Positions 1-10,281 of a DNA stretch of 64,000 nt are shown here, one piece after another. Location: the NCBI GenBank assembly GCA_001695595.3, contig MBPM02000003.1, positions 124,001 through 188,000 on the forward strand, read 5' to 3'. The notes under the pieces were generated by a model. The model was not told where the DNA came from, ran no database searches, and saw nothing but the letters and a program-made list of their open reading frames with translations. A program made the position numbers and the translations under genes. The stretch's first letter is position 1, and the number at the start of each line of letters is the position of its first letter. The DNA is from Plasmopara viticola. Its lineage: Eukaryota; Oomycota; Peronosporomycetes; Peronosporales; Peronosporaceae.

Positions 1-640
1 TCCCTAGTGGCTTTAATCGCATTCGTATTTGATCTAAGTTTTCTGGCTAACGTGATTTCGTGCGGCACATTGCAAGTTTTTACATTTGTGAATGCTGGCG
101 TGCTACTGCTTCGCATGCGTCGAAGCAACAGTGGAGTTAAAGTTGTTCACCGTGTATTGCTGTTTGTAGTATCGTGTTTCATTCTATCGCTGGCTTTCGT
201 GTTCGATTTTTCGTGGGTAATACAAAGTGCGTTTGCTGCGTTGGTTCTCGTTTCGTACATGTGGATAGATCAATTGGGTAAAGTAGGGTATGTGTTGTCC
301 GTCTAGCAGTGTCGAAGCATCACTTTTATATAGCCTGACTCAATTTCAATGTATGTCTGCAGTGGCTTGACGGCTACATTCCAGTGCCCGTTAGTTCCCT
401 TCGTGCCATGTATGGGGGTTCTTGCTAATGTGTACATGGTGGCAAGCATCCCTGGTGAGGGGTGGTACGTACACTGCTCTTGCTAAAAACCTCGCTATTG
501 CTAGTGCTGACTTCGTTTCGATTGTCGTCTCCAGGATCGGAGTCATTATCTGGTCAGGCATAGGCCTGATAGTATATCTGTGCTACGGAATTCGCAATAG
601 TATGCTGAATGATCCTGCCGTTTTACAGCCACTAATCTGA
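1..640 (+). CDS. Cationic amino-acid transporter (CAT/APC family), C-terminal part
   Basis: The 3' part of a gene whose 5' end lies outside the window. I read three exons: 1-287, 363-464 and 535-640, with introns 288-362 (GTATGT..CAG) and 465-534 (GTACGT..CAG); frames join exactly. The protein piece is hydrophobic with several membrane segments. It has the CAT-like stretch ISCGTLQVFTFVNAGVLLLR in exon 1, then CPLVPFVPCMGVLANVYMV across exon 2, and a last helix ending in YLCYGIRNSM. This resembles the last five or so transmembrane helices of SLC7A/CAT permeases, which carry basic amino acids across the plasma or vacuolar membrane. Substrate is not shown by the sequence. A possible poly(A) signal AATAAA lies about 45 bp after the stop. 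Confidence 0.75.
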
Positions 641-769
641 AGACGTGACATTGCCATGGATATAGAATATGTATCCACGTGACAATAAAATTAGCTCATG
701 GCCGTTTAGGATTTATTCTAGGAGGAATGGATGCTACATGTGTTGGAATTGAATATGTAAATAAAATTT

Positions 770-2173
770 ATGAAGACAACTCCTAAGTGCCTGCTACCCT
801 TCCAGCTCGACGATACTGAAGATAACAGCAACCCTGCTGGAAGTGAACAAGGACAGGAATATCGCAGATTTTCCAATTCTCGTCATGAAAACGATGTAAT
901 GGTGGAGTTGTATCGTCAGACTGTGCCGCTTGTGCAATCCCACTCAACTGCAGCAATCAAAACGTTAGGAGCGATCGCACGCGATCACCAGCTGGTGAAG
1001 CGCATGCTGCATCGCCCACCGCCGTATGCAAAGCAAATAGATCGGCGTCCCCTAACGTTGAGTGGTTCTACATCAAGATCGTCAGTCGTACCGCCTCCCG
1101 CGTTTTCATTATCACCTAGCAAAAGTGCTTCGAGGAGCAATTGCGATCGTCGGTTGGCATTCATGGCTGCGTGTGAGAAACTCTTAGTGACGTTTGATCC
1201 GCAAGTGCAGCATACTCGTCGTATCAAGCTTGCTCAGATTCAGCCATTGCTTCAATTGCATGGACTTGACGTCGATTCGGCAGCGTTTCGTCATTGGGAA
1301 CAACGTTTGCAGCCTTCGCAATTAACTCGAACACCCACAGTTTCAGTTAGTGACTTTATTCAAGGATGTCAGTGCTGGTTTACTGAGACGTTCCTTATCG
1401 AGCATGTGCAAACACTTTTAGCGCAACAGAAGCATCAGTGTGATGAAGGTAAAGGGCGCACGAAGCTGTTACCATTGCAGTGCGATTATCGGCAGTCGCC
1501 TACGCGTTTAAACCAGGCGCCCTTTGACCGGCTCGTGCACGAAAGTGACGCCACGAGCACGTTTTCTTACGAGACTTACGCTCACCACCCACCTGCAAAA
1601 GCACCGTCGTTGAATATGTCTGCGTCTGCTCCAGCCTTGTTGCATGCAAAATACTGTCATTGTCACAATCTCAACCCTGCCACTTTAGCAGCGGTGGACA
1701 AGCTCAAAACTGCCGAGCAGCAGCACCGTCGAACAAAAAAGGAGACTGCGAAGCTTGCACGGCAGTCGAAACAGCAAAGTGCAGCGACTACACACGCCTT
1801 TAGTGCCAGTGTGGCAATGATCTCTCGTCATGTGCACAGCAAGGAGTTACGCAAGCATTGCAAGTACCAACTTGAAGTGCAAATTGCACGAGCCGACCAA
1901 GGTCGTCACTGGAGCAGACGGCACAAAGAACATTGCAAGGCGATTGAACAGGATGCTCGCGCACAACGCAACCGAGAGGTATCTGAAATAAAGGTGCTTG
2001 CAGCAGAAGACTTGGTCTTGTCACGTGATTTCCAGGCTCTGCGTGAGGAATTGGTACGGCGCAAGAAGCCTCTATGCGCTCTCAACTTCCACAAGCACCC
2101 TCGTTCCGGCACCACTGAAAAGATCGGCTGTTCGCGTCTCACCCAGCACGAAAGTAGACTGCAAGCGATCTAG
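770..2173 (+). CDS. Unknown 467-aa protein with C-terminal coiled-coil-like region
   Basis: An intron-less ORF that I do not recognise. It starts at an ATG 130 bp after the transporter stop. The N-terminal third is Ser/Pro/basic and probably disordered. Residues about 125-225 look helical and resemble a degenerate EF-hand pair (a regular hydrophobic pattern around LLVTFDP and the segment SVSDFIQGCQCWFTETFLIE), but no canonical calcium loop is visible. From about residue 305 the sequence is rich in Lys/Arg/Glu/Gln/Ala with heptad-like spacing, suggesting a coiled coil. Codon use and length suggest a real gene rather than a shadow. It faces the helicase gene tail to tail across a 395-bp gap. 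Confidence 0.6.
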   Translation: MKTTPKCLLPFQLDDTEDNSNPAGSEQGQEYRRFSNSRHENDVMVELYRQTVPLVQSHSTAAIKTLGAIARDHQLVKRMLHRPPPYAKQIDRRPLTLSGSTSRSSVVPPPAFSLSPSKSASRSNCDRRLAFMAACEKLLVTFDPQVQHTRRIKLAQIQPLLQLHGLDVDSAAFRHWEQRLQPSQLTRTPTVSVSDFIQGCQCWFTETFLIEHVQTLLAQQKHQCDEGKGRTKLLPLQCDYRQSPTRLNQAPFDRLVHESDATSTFSYETYAHHPPAKAPSLNMSASAPALLHAKYCHCHNLNPATLAAVDKLKTAEQQHRRTKKETAKLARQSKQQSAATTHAFSASVAMISRHVHSKELRKHCKYQLEVQIARADQGRHWSRRHKEHCKAIEQDARAQRNREVSEIKVLAAEDLVLSRDFQALREELVRRKKPLCALNFHKHPRSGTTEKIGCSRLTQHESRLQAI

Positions 2174-2568
2174 TTGTGAAGAATGGGAGCATGTAACTTT
2201 ATGCGCAGGCTGTAATTCGCTAGAGTGCGCGTTCAAGAACGGTGACCGACGCGTTGCAGCTTGGTGCAAACTTTGCATTGGTTGAGGCGGTTGAGCTGAC
2301 GACAAAGTAGCTTGTCGTACAGCGTCAAAGTAACGGAGATTGGCATCACATTATTTAGCAGCAGCTTTGTGAAGAGGTTAAGAGTGACGCTGACGCTAAG
2401 CAATCTCACCTTGCAATACACCGTTCTGCGTTGCATTACATTGGACGCAGCCACAACATTCTAATGCCGGCGTGCGCTTCAGCTCGTGACCGCAATCTGC
2501 GACAGCAATGCAGGAAACAAGATAAGGCAAAGACGTGTGTTCTATTTGGCAAGTAACGTGTCATATCT
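2174..2568. other. Intergenic gap between convergent genes
   Basis: No coding frame, RNA gene or repeat that I can support. It holds the two 3' untranslated regions of the flanking convergent genes. Confidence 0.5.
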
Positions 2569-4710
2569 TTAATGAGTAGCACCTTTGCTCATTTTGAATT
2601 TCTTTTTAGCAATGGTTTTTGGGTTGAAGTGGCCTTTGCGGTGCTGTTTCTTCCATTTCTGACGACCAGCAGTACTCTTGCCGACGCCAGTATTTCCATA
2701 GCTGATACGATCCTCGTCAGTCTGTTTCCTGTCGTCATCTGCATCCGGAGCCACAAACGTGTGCAACGGATCATTATCTGTGCGGCGCTTGCCATCTGCA
2801 AGACGCTGTCGTTTATTGTGCTTGCCATGCTTCTTCTTCACGCGGGCTGGTGCTGGCGGCTGTAGCTCAATAGGCACTAGGTAGTCGGGAATTGTTGCAA
2901 GATGAGGCTGCACTGGTGCAGACCCTACCACTTTGTCATGTTCAAGCATATTAAGATCACGTGGATTTGCCTCAAAATGTGCTGCTAGGCGCTTGGAGTT
3001 AAGCATCTCTTTTTTAACGTCAGCCAATTGAGCCTCGCGCACAGCTACGCGCGTGACAGCGCGACGTACATCTTCCACCCGGTAGCGAAAACAATCGATC
3101 TCCTTCAGGTCAAAGGCTAACTCAGCAGGCTGCGCAATTACATCATTCGTCTCGGAGCGGACAGCTTGCTGTTTGGCTTGTACACGCTTTAGAGCTCGCT
3201 CTTCCTTGGCGTTTCCTATGGACACTAGAGACAATGCTGTGCCCGAGGCACCACCACGTGCTGTACGTCCGATACGATGGGTGTACGCACGCACGCTCTT
3301 TGGAAAATCCACGTTAATGACAAACTGCACACCACGAAAGTCAACTCCTCGAGACACACCGTAGTCTGCGTCGTCAGCACGACCACGCTTTGTGCCCACA
3401 GTTTCCTTTTTCTGCTGTTCATCGTCATCATTCTCTCCTTCATTTTCGACTGCCTCTTCCTGGTCTGTTCCCATAGTATAATTATTCACTCTGTCGTTGT
3501 CTTCTTCACTATCACTAGCTTTCTCATCATTCTCATCAGCTTCATATGCAGCAATACAATTTCCGCCGTCATTCTCTACATCCTCTCCCCCCTCTTCGTC
3601 TCTTTTCTCTCCACCTTCTTCTCCACCAACTTCTCCATCAACTTCTTCCTCTTCCACTTTCTCGTCTTCTCCATGAACTTCCTCTTCTTCCTCTTCTTCC
3701 TCGTTCTCATCCTCGTCTTCAACTTCAACACGATCCATACTATCGTCCGTCGCGATAAGGTTGTCAAAAAGACCGCGATTAAATTCTTCAATAATGTGTT
3801 GGCGCGAATTGTGCGGCAACTTCGCGTTCAGTACCGCACTCTTTATCACTAATTGCTCAAAGAAAAGCTTCAGACGATACGCCGCATCCGTCGAATTTAC
3901 AAAGAAAATGACCTTTCCACTCACGACACCAAGTCGCAGCAGTGCGTACAAAAGCAAATCTTTATCGGCTGATACCACTGGCAAATAAAATTGCCGAAGC
4001 TTGCCATCGGTCGCCCCTTCCTCAAGCTTGACTATCGCGGGATTGTGCAGTACGGAGCGCTTTAGCTTTTCCAAATCGGGACTCAACGTAGCCGACATGC
4101 AAAATGTCTGGCACGCCTTAGGCAGTGCATTGAAAATGGTGCGGATGTCCTCACTATATCCAAATGACAGGACCAGATCAGCTTCGTCGATGACGACGGT
4201 CTGCACCGAGTCTTTGAGCGTGACATTATTAGCCTCCAAATGCTTGACGAGGCTCCCAGGCGTTGATATCAGCACATCAGGAGTATCACGTAGTAGTGCC
4301 TGCTGCGCGTTCATACTTTGTCCACTTAGTGCCAGCAAACTGACCGTGTCTTGGCAATAGTACATGAGGTCCATCATATGGCGACGTGTCTGCTCCACCA
4401 ACTCTTTTGTAGGCACCAAAACTAGCGCTCGAACGGCCGATTCACAGACAGGCGTGTTTTGCTTGTGCTGCAAAATTTTGTGTAGCAGTGGCAATGCAAA
4501 AGCTGCCGTCTTGCCTGAGCCTGTACGCGCACGCACTAGCAGATCTTTACCTTGCAAAGCTAGTGGGATGCAGTGCACTTGCACCAATGTGGCATACACA
4601 AAGCGCATCTTGGCTACCGCCTTGGTGAGACGGCGATCCAAGTTGAACTCGCATTCGGCGAAGGGCTTCTGTCCGTCGAGAAGCGTCTCATTCACTTTGG
4701 GTTGCGCCAT
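2569..4710 (-). CDS. DDX56: DEAD-box RNA helicase, DDX56/Dbp9 type
   Basis: A 713-aa ATP-dependent RNA helicase. The family (human DDX56, yeast Dbp9) acts in the nucleolus in assembly of the large ribosomal subunit. Visible motifs: Q-motif region about 21-50, motif I ARTGSGKT (61-68), PTKEL (100-104), DEAD (175-178), SAT (206-208), HRIGRTAR (478-485). The C-terminal part carries the DDX56-type FRYRVEDVRRAVTRVAVREA and ANPRDLNMLEHDK segments, then a basic tail. An acidic insert of about 120 residues (325-448, long Glu/Asp runs) sits inside helicase domain 2, where the family normally has a shorter linker. The open frame runs further upstream to 4953, but that extension is partly LINE sequence (the element starts at 4822). 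The ATG at 4710 just precedes the conserved region and is the better start. No introns. Confidence 0.9.
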   Translation of the reverse strand: MAQPKVNETLLDGQKPFAECEFNLDRRLTKAVAKMRFVYATLVQVHCIPLALQGKDLLVRARTGSGKTAAFALPLLHKILQHKQNTPVCESAVRALVLVPTKELVEQTRRHMMDLMYYCQDTVSLLALSGQSMNAQQALLRDTPDVLISTPGSLVKHLEANNVTLKDSVQTVVIDEADLVLSFGYSEDIRTIFNALPKACQTFCMSATLSPDLEKLKRSVLHNPAIVKLEEGATDGKLRQFYLPVVSADKDLLLYALLRLGVVSGKVIFFVNSTDAAYRLKLFFEQLVIKSAVLNAKLPHNSRQHIIEEFNRGLFDNLIATDDSMDRVEVEDEDENEEEEEEEEVHGEDEKVEEEEVDGEVGGEEGGEKRDEEGGEDVENDGGNCIAAYEADENDEKASDSEEDNDRVNNYTMGTDQEEAVENEGENDDDEQQKKETVGTKRGRADDADYGVSRGVDFRGVQFVINVDFPKSVRAYTHRIGRTARGGASGTALSLVSIGNAKEERALKRVQAKQQAVRSETNDVIAQPAELAFDLKEIDCFRYRVEDVRRAVTRVAVREAQLADVKKEMLNSKRLAAHFEANPRDLNMLEHDKVVGSAPVQPHLATIPDYLVPIELQPPAPARVKKKHGKHNKRQRLADGKRRTDNDPLHTFVAPDADDDRKQTDEDRISYGNTGVGKSTAGRQKWKKQHRKGHFNPKTIAKKKFKMSKGATH
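3410..3740 (+). repeat. Pyrimidine-rich tract (acidic-insert codons of the helicase)
   Basis: About 330 bp of strongly C/T-biased sequence on the + strand, dominated by CTT, CTC and TTC triplets. It is the antisense of the Glu/Asp-rich insert of the helicase, so it is coding low-complexity DNA. Such purine/pyrimidine tracts are prone to slippage. Confidence 0.7.
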
Positions 4711-4821
4711 TACTTGTGTTTCGAATTGGTTGGACACCAGATTATGGTACTTATTAAAAGCGGTATTGATATACCGAAATGCTACCGGTAATTTTATTAT
4801 TAGCAAGATGACTGAGCTCGG

Positions 4822-5974
4822 TTTTCGGAAAAGGTTGGGGTGACGCCCTCCTTCCAAGCGCGGGGGCTTAATGCTCGCGCGCTTCGGGCAGGTGCTCTCG
4901 GGCATCTGCAGGTCTCTAACGAGTCTCACCCTCGACGCGACGGTCTCCAGCACCAGGCCAAACCCCCTTCCACGTCCTTTATCGCGCCAACCGCATCCGG
5001 ATTGGCTCCTTTAATGTGAATTCTCTAGGTTCGAAGCGCAAGAAGCACGAAACACTCCCCGAAGATCTCCGGCGCTACCGCGTCGATATCCTTGGCCTCC
5101 GAGAAACCAAGATCTACGATAGAGGTGAGCACCGCATTGATGACTTCCTTCTAACCCTGAAAAAAAAAAAAAAAAAAAGCCAAGACCGAAGTCACCGAAA
5201 TCCGCCGCCACTGCAACCCGTCGGGCGCCACTCGACACGCCCGATCCTGAGAAGAAACCTGGCACCACACTAAGAAGCTCGGAACACTCCTCGGCGATAT
5301 TAAAGATCTATCCCGACGCAAGTCCCTGGCCACCCTCGCGCTCCACCGCCTCTGGTCCGTCTGGCTCCGCCCCACGTTCATCTCACCCAAGACACGCATT
5401 CGATTGTACAACACCTACGTTCTACCGATTCTGCTGTACAACTGGGCTCTTACCAAGTCAGAGCTCCACGGCCTCGAGAGTTTCCATCGCCGCCAGCTTC
5501 GCTACGCTCTTGGCTATCGCTACCCCCGACCCATTTCGAATGCAAGACTCTACGACCTCTGTTATGAGCGGCCGCTGAGACTACGACTGACACAAGCTCG
5601 CTAACGCCTGTTTGGCCATGTACTTCGCCGCTATCCCGACATTCCAGCTAACCTCCAGATGCGTGCCTACTTCTTCTCCACCGCAGCAAAATGGCGCGGA
5701 CGTCCCCGCACCACGCTCCCCTCGACACTCGACCACAACCTTGTTTCCCGTGGCTCCGGCTTTCGACTCCGGATAGCACAAGACCTCGAAGTGGTACGTA
5801 CCCTTGCACAAGACCGAAAGAAATGGAAGACCCATACGACCTCGGTGCTGGATGCACTGCCCGCCGAACGAGACTCGACGTATGCGGACACCACTCTATG
5901 CCGTGGACTAGCCAGACTGAGCCTAGCACGTGCATACCTTGGCAACGCGATAACGTAATACATTACATTACATT
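4822..5974 (+). mobile_element. LINE (non-LTR) derivative, 1.15-kb internally deleted form, copy A
   Basis: Flanked by an 11-bp target-site duplication, ACTGAGCTCGG, at 4811-4821 and 5975-5985. The 5' part encodes the start of an APE-type endonuclease (FNVNSLGSKRKKHETLP, then RVDILGLRETKI). It runs into an internal A18 tract at 5160-5177. The coding sequence then resumes in the C-terminal part of a LINE reverse transcriptase/ORF2 (RLYNTYVLPILLYN, LESFHRRQLRYALGY, RLARLSLARAYLGNA). All catalytic RT motifs are missing. Frames are broken by stops. The 3' end is a short tail of ATTAC pentamers. The deletion and A-tract are shared with the copy at 6670-7818, so this shape was probably copied as such, in trans. 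The insertion point is about 100 bp upstream of the helicase start codon. Confidence 0.85.
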
Positions 5975-5985
5975 ACTGAGCTCGG

Positions 5986-6657
5986 CACTTTTAGACGGCT
6001 AAACTCGCATCACTAAACGCTTGTATAAAGTTGTTGGCTAGCGGTCCAAGCTGCCACTGTAAGATCTGTAACCAAAGCGATCCCAGAACTCTGTGGTCTA
6101 TTCTGGGGGTATAAACCTCCAGCCATCATTTAGCATTGTATCCACACAATAAAAAGAACGGCAATTTGTTTCGTAATCATGATTTGATCCCCAAATTACA
6201 ATTAAGTTTGCTTTTAAAGATCTAGGTATCTAGAATGCAACTCTCTACTTTTAACCGAATGTGCCAAAGTGGTGGTTTCAAGATACGACCATGGGAAATA
6301 GATTATAATACAGAATAACTCTTTCTAATGATAAGGGAAATCTTGTCCCACTGTGCTCAGGATTTACAGAATGTAGACCAGGCCGCTAAATTTTCTGTAG
6401 CTTCCAGTGCACCTACTAGGTTATCTCAATGCTGCCGCTGCTATCGTACGTGTACTGTGGCAAATCAGAAGCCTAGCACGTATATCAGGCGCTATGCTGA
6501 AATAAATTTTTCTGGGATTTGTTTTTAACAATCCCCGAATACTACATTCAGATGAGAGAGACAATACAGGAAGTGAAAGAACAATTCGGCATTAGTCCTA
6601 CATCTCCTCGCCACAAACAAGAGGTGGAGGACGAAACTGTCAACGTGACAAGCCTCC
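5986..6657. other. Spacer between two LINE copies
   Basis: About 670 bp of AT-rich unique-looking sequence with no supported gene. It separates two LINE derivatives in opposite orientation, which together form a large inverted repeat with arms of about 1.15 kb. Confidence 0.5.
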
Positions 6658-6669
6658 AGCTTGCCATGT

Positions 6670-7818
6670 AATGTATTACGTTATCGCGTTGCCAAGGTAT
6701 GCACGTGCTAGGCTCAGTCTGGCTAGTCCACGGCATAGAGTGGTGTCCGCATACGTCGAGTCTCGTTCGGCGGGCAGTGCATCCAGCACCGAGGTCAAAT
6801 GGGTCTTCCATTTCTTTCGGTCTTGTGCAAGGGTACGTACCACTTCGAGGTCTTGTGCTGTCCGGAGTCGAAAGCCGGAGCCACGGGAAACAAGATTGTG
6901 GTCGAGTGTCGAGGGGAGCGTGGTGCGGGGACGTCCGCGCCATTTTGCTGCGGTGGAGAAGAAGTAGGCACGCATCTGGAGGTCAGCTGGAATGTCGGGA
7001 TAGCGGCGAAGTACATGGCCAAACAGGCGCCAGCGAGCTTGTGTCAGTCGTAGTCTCAGCGGCCGCTCATCACAGAGGTCGAAGAATCTTGCATTCGAAA
7101 TGTGTCGAGGGTAGCGGTAGCCAAGAGCGTAGCGAAGCTGGCGGCGATGGAAACTCTCGAGGCCGTGGAGCTCTGACTTGGTAAGAGCCCAGGTGGCGCA
7201 GTTGTACAGCAGAATCGGTAAAACGTAGGTGTTGTACAATCGAATGCGGGTCTTGGGTGAGATGAGCGTGGTGCGGAGCCAGACGGACCAGAGGCGGTGG
7301 AGAGGGTGGCCAGGGACTTGCGTCGGGATAGATCTTCAATATCGCCGAGGAGTGTTCCGAGCTTCTTAGTGTGGCGCCGAATTTCTTCTCGGGATCGGGC
7401 GTGTCGAGTGGCGCCCGACGGGTTGCAGTGGCGGCGGATTTCGGTGACTTCGGTCTTGGCTCCGTTTTTTTTTTTTTTTCAGGGTTAGAAGGAAGTCATC
7501 AATGCGGTGCTCACCTCTATCGTAGATCTTGGTTTCTCGGAGGCCAAGGATATCGACGCGGTAGCGCCGGAGATCTTCGGGGAGTGTTTCGTGCTTCTTG
7601 CGCTTCGAACCTAGAGAATTCACATTAAAGGAGCCAATCCGGATGCGGTTGGCGCGGTTAAGGGCGTGGAAGGGGGTTTGGCCTGGTGCTGGAGACCGTC
7701 GCGTCGAGGGTCAGACTCGTTAGAGACCTGCAGATGCCCGAGAGCACCTGCCCGAAGCGCGCGAGCATTAAGCCCCCGCGCTTGGAAGGAGGGCGTCACC
7801 CCAACCTTTTCCGAAAAC
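6670..7818 (-). mobile_element. LINE (non-LTR) derivative, 1.15-kb internally deleted form, copy B
   Basis: Same element as at 4822-5974 but on the minus strand, with its own 12-bp target-site duplication AGCTTGCCATGT at 6658-6669 and 7819-7830. The RT C-terminal reading frame is longer here (6676-7239, 187 aa) and keeps residues lost in copy A (CATWALTKSEL, RWRLFGHVLRRYPDIPADLQ). The endonuclease N-terminus is at 7489-7650. The internal A tract appears as a T run near 7465-7479. The 3' tail (ATTAC-like) faces left. Different duplications for the two copies show two independent insertions rather than one inverted duplication. Confidence 0.85.
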
Positions 7819-7830
7819 AGCTTGCCATGT

Positions 7831-8300
7831 GTGACTAAATTTAGAAATTTGTCATAACGAATAATCCAGTCGACTTTACCTCTCGTTTTCACCACTTCTC
7901 GAAGAGAGCAACTGCGCACTTCCAACCAGTCGCCAAGCCAAATAAACAACACATGAATAATGCAAAGCCGCCTATGCAGCCGACAGTCGACGCTCCTTTC
8001 CATATCAATAGCATATTTCGCAATTCGAGCTTCAACTAACTTAATCCGACCGACTTCCCACCTACCAAGCAACCATCCACAGCACGCTATCTCAAGGTAA
8101 TTTTACTCCACACCTTAAAAAAAAGGAGACGCACGTACACACACGCTTGTATTAACAGCCGAGAGCCACACAGCGGCAAAGGATGCCAATGCCGCAGCCA
8201 CTTCTTAATTTCCTTCAACCCTTCTCCGTCTCCATGACATCGTCCGTTGATAGCCCCTGTCGCTCAAGGCAGAAGAACTTCCACGACGTCACCCCCTTTT
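7831..8300. other. Intergenic, 3' side of the HGGG-repeat gene
   Basis: No supported gene. Holds the 3' flank of the minus-strand gene at 8301-9539. Confidence 0.45.
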
Positions 8301-9539
8301 TTAATGAAACGTAGCGTCCACCAGGCGCAAATGTGCCGAGCACAGGTCTTTGCGTCGACATGGCTTAGTACAGCCAACCACGGTGCAGCGCTTACCGCCA
8401 CCGTGCGTAGCACAGAGGCCTCCGCCACGGTCATTGCGCATACAGCCTGGTACCTCACATAGACGCGAGCCTCCATGGAGCGCGCAGTAATCGCCGCGCT
8501 GCGTCCCCTTTTCGCAACCGTCGAACATGCATCGTTTGCCACCACCGTGAGAACGACAGAAGCCGCCGCCCTGAGAGCTACGTAAACAGCCACCATACTG
8601 ACAGCGCGGGCCACCGCCATGAGCCTTGCACAGAAAGTTAGACTGAGCGGCCTTATCGCAGCCTTCATTACTGCAACGTTTTCCACCACCGTGGCGGATG
8701 CACAGATTGCTACCCTGTGAGCTCTTCTCACACCCCTCGACGGCACAGCGACGCCCCCCACCGTGTGAGATGCATAAGCCATTTGAGCGGGAACGCTTGA
8801 AGCAGCCTTTACTTTTGCAGAGGCGCCGACTCTTAACCTCGACACGCTTGGCCCCGATCTTTGAGGTCATCAGCTGTGATTCCGGATGACACGAAGACAA
8901 CGTAAGCTCCGTGTCCGTAGAATCAGACTCGAGCGACTCCATAGGACGGTCGACAGGGCAGCCCTTCAGTATGCCTAGGTTCAAGATACCGTCGTCGATC
9001 TCTAAGTTCTTCTCCACCTTGTCGTCCGGTGCATCTACCAAAAAGCTATACAAAATCGACATCTCTGTCCCGTCAAAGCCATCATCCATGTTCACGTAAT
9101 CAGGCTTGACATTGTCCATGTCTTCCGGCATTGAAAAGTCCAACAACTCCTCAAGCTCCTGGGCATCAAGATTTTGTTGCGAGACAGAGGGTTCGGCTTT
9201 GACTTCGAACGGGATAGGGGCGGGCACGTACGAATCGGAGGGCAGACCCAAATTTAAGAGGTTAGTCGTTAAAATGTTCGCTTCCCATGGTGCGGTCGGC
9301 ATGTCGCTTTTGGCAAATGACACAAACGGCAAAGCCGGAGGTGAAGCTGCCATGCTAAGTATGTGCATATTGTCAGCACCAAAGACCGCGTCTCCCGCGG
9401 CGGACCAGGCCGGGGCACGGCCCTTCGTCTTGGGGTTTTGAACAACCATTGTTTCACTGCTTCCATGATAGCCCGCAAAGAGCGCAGCAGCTGGGCCCAT
9501 GGCACCGAGTGAATCGCGTGACTCGATCGGTCGACACAT
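8301..9539 (-). CDS. Cys/His HGGG-repeat protein ('WRKY19-like' of oomycetes)
   Basis: A 412-aa protein. The C-terminal part (about 237-406) is seven tandem repeats of 24 residues with the pattern C-x4-C-x9-C-x2-H followed by GGG in most units (e.g. CAVEGCEKSSQGSNLCIRHG). The Cys/His spacing suggests one zinc ion per unit. Databases often call such proteins 'WRKY transcription factor 19-like' because a plant WRKY19 shares this repeat, but no WRKYGQK domain is present, so that name is misleading. The N-terminal 230 residues are acidic and Ser/Pro-rich with little order, fitting a transcriptional regulator. Nuclear, nucleic-acid-binding function is inference. The first ATG is at 9539; the frame upstream has only a TTG. 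Confidence 0.8.
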   Translation of the reverse strand: MCRPIESRDSLGAMGPAAALFAGYHGSSETMVVQNPKTKGRAPAWSAAGDAVFGADNMHILSMAASPPALPFVSFAKSDMPTAPWEANILTTNLLNLGLPSDSYVPAPIPFEVKAEPSVSQQNLDAQELEELLDFSMPEDMDNVKPDYVNMDDGFDGTEMSILYSFLVDAPDDKVEKNLEIDDGILNLGILKGCPVDRPMESLESDSTDTELTLSSCHPESQLMTSKIGAKRVEVKSRRLCKSKGCFKRSRSNGLCISHGGGRRCAVEGCEKSSQGSNLCIRHGGGKRCSNEGCDKAAQSNFLCKAHGGGPRCQYGGCLRSSQGGGFCRSHGGGKRCMFDGCEKGTQRGDYCALHGGSRLCEVPGCMRNDRGGGLCATHGGGKRCTVVGCTKPCRRKDLCSAHLRLVDATFH

Positions 9540-9557
9540 CTTCCAATAGCTTTGCAA

Positions 9558-10267
9558 TCAGCGATTCCTTGTATTCGTGTTCTGGGATCTCGCTCTAATC
9601 TTACTATGTGAAGTAAGATGGTTGGTATTAATTCTTTCCATATTGCAGATTGAAAGAGTTAAGGGTTAAGACCTGAGGTTTTTTTCAGTAAGCATAATTC
9701 GAGGGTTGTGCTGATTGATATAGAGTATGGCGATCCTATAGTACTAAGATTAGCGGAAGCAAAAATTCGTCATTGGCTGCACCTCGTCGCGGACCCTGTT
9801 GTCGCACTTGATGTACTGTACTAAGGCTGCGTCGGAACATCTCGTTGGCGTTGACCCATAAAATAGATCTAACAAAAACTACTGAAGAGTGCGACGTTGC
9901 GATTTCGCAAAGGCAACAAGCAGATGATTTTGTACTTAGCCGCGGCGTGTAAATCGCGTATAAATCTCGAAAGCTCAAGCTTTAAAAAATGACCCCACCC
10001 GCAGCGTCTTCCGCATGTACAATCTGTGCGTATGCTTGTGCGGAAAAGACGAATAGAGGCCAGAATAGACGATACTTAACATTAGCGCGAGGGTAGCCGT
10101 TAAGTTTTTTCAAGTCTAATTATTAGCCAACGCACTTAAACCTTGTCGCAGCGCACGCTCTCACCTGTTCAAAAAAAATACATTGGCCAAGGACGAGAGC
10201 TTTTTGAGCCCAAATGCATCGACTGCTGAATGTAGGCTTTTATGTAGAACGAAGAGTGTAATGATAT
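9558..10267. other. Upstream region of the HGGG-repeat gene, no gene seen
   Basis: About 700 bp with no coding frame I can support. It includes the promoter side of the minus-strand gene ending at 9539. I see no clear TATA or initiator. Confidence 0.4.
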
Positions 10268-10281
10268 ATACCTTATTGGTG

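Noticed and set aside
3277..3852. 191-aa plus-strand ORF rich in Phe/Leu/Ser
   Set aside because: Antisense of the Glu-rich insert of the helicase; a codon shadow, not a membrane protein.
2569..4953. 794-aa version of the helicase starting at 4953
   Set aside because: The first 81 residues come partly from the inserted LINE and upstream DNA. Conserved sequence starts after the ATG at 4710.
7620..8072. 150-aa minus-strand ORF
   Set aside because: Chimera of the 5' end of the LINE copy at 6670-7818 and unrelated flanking DNA.
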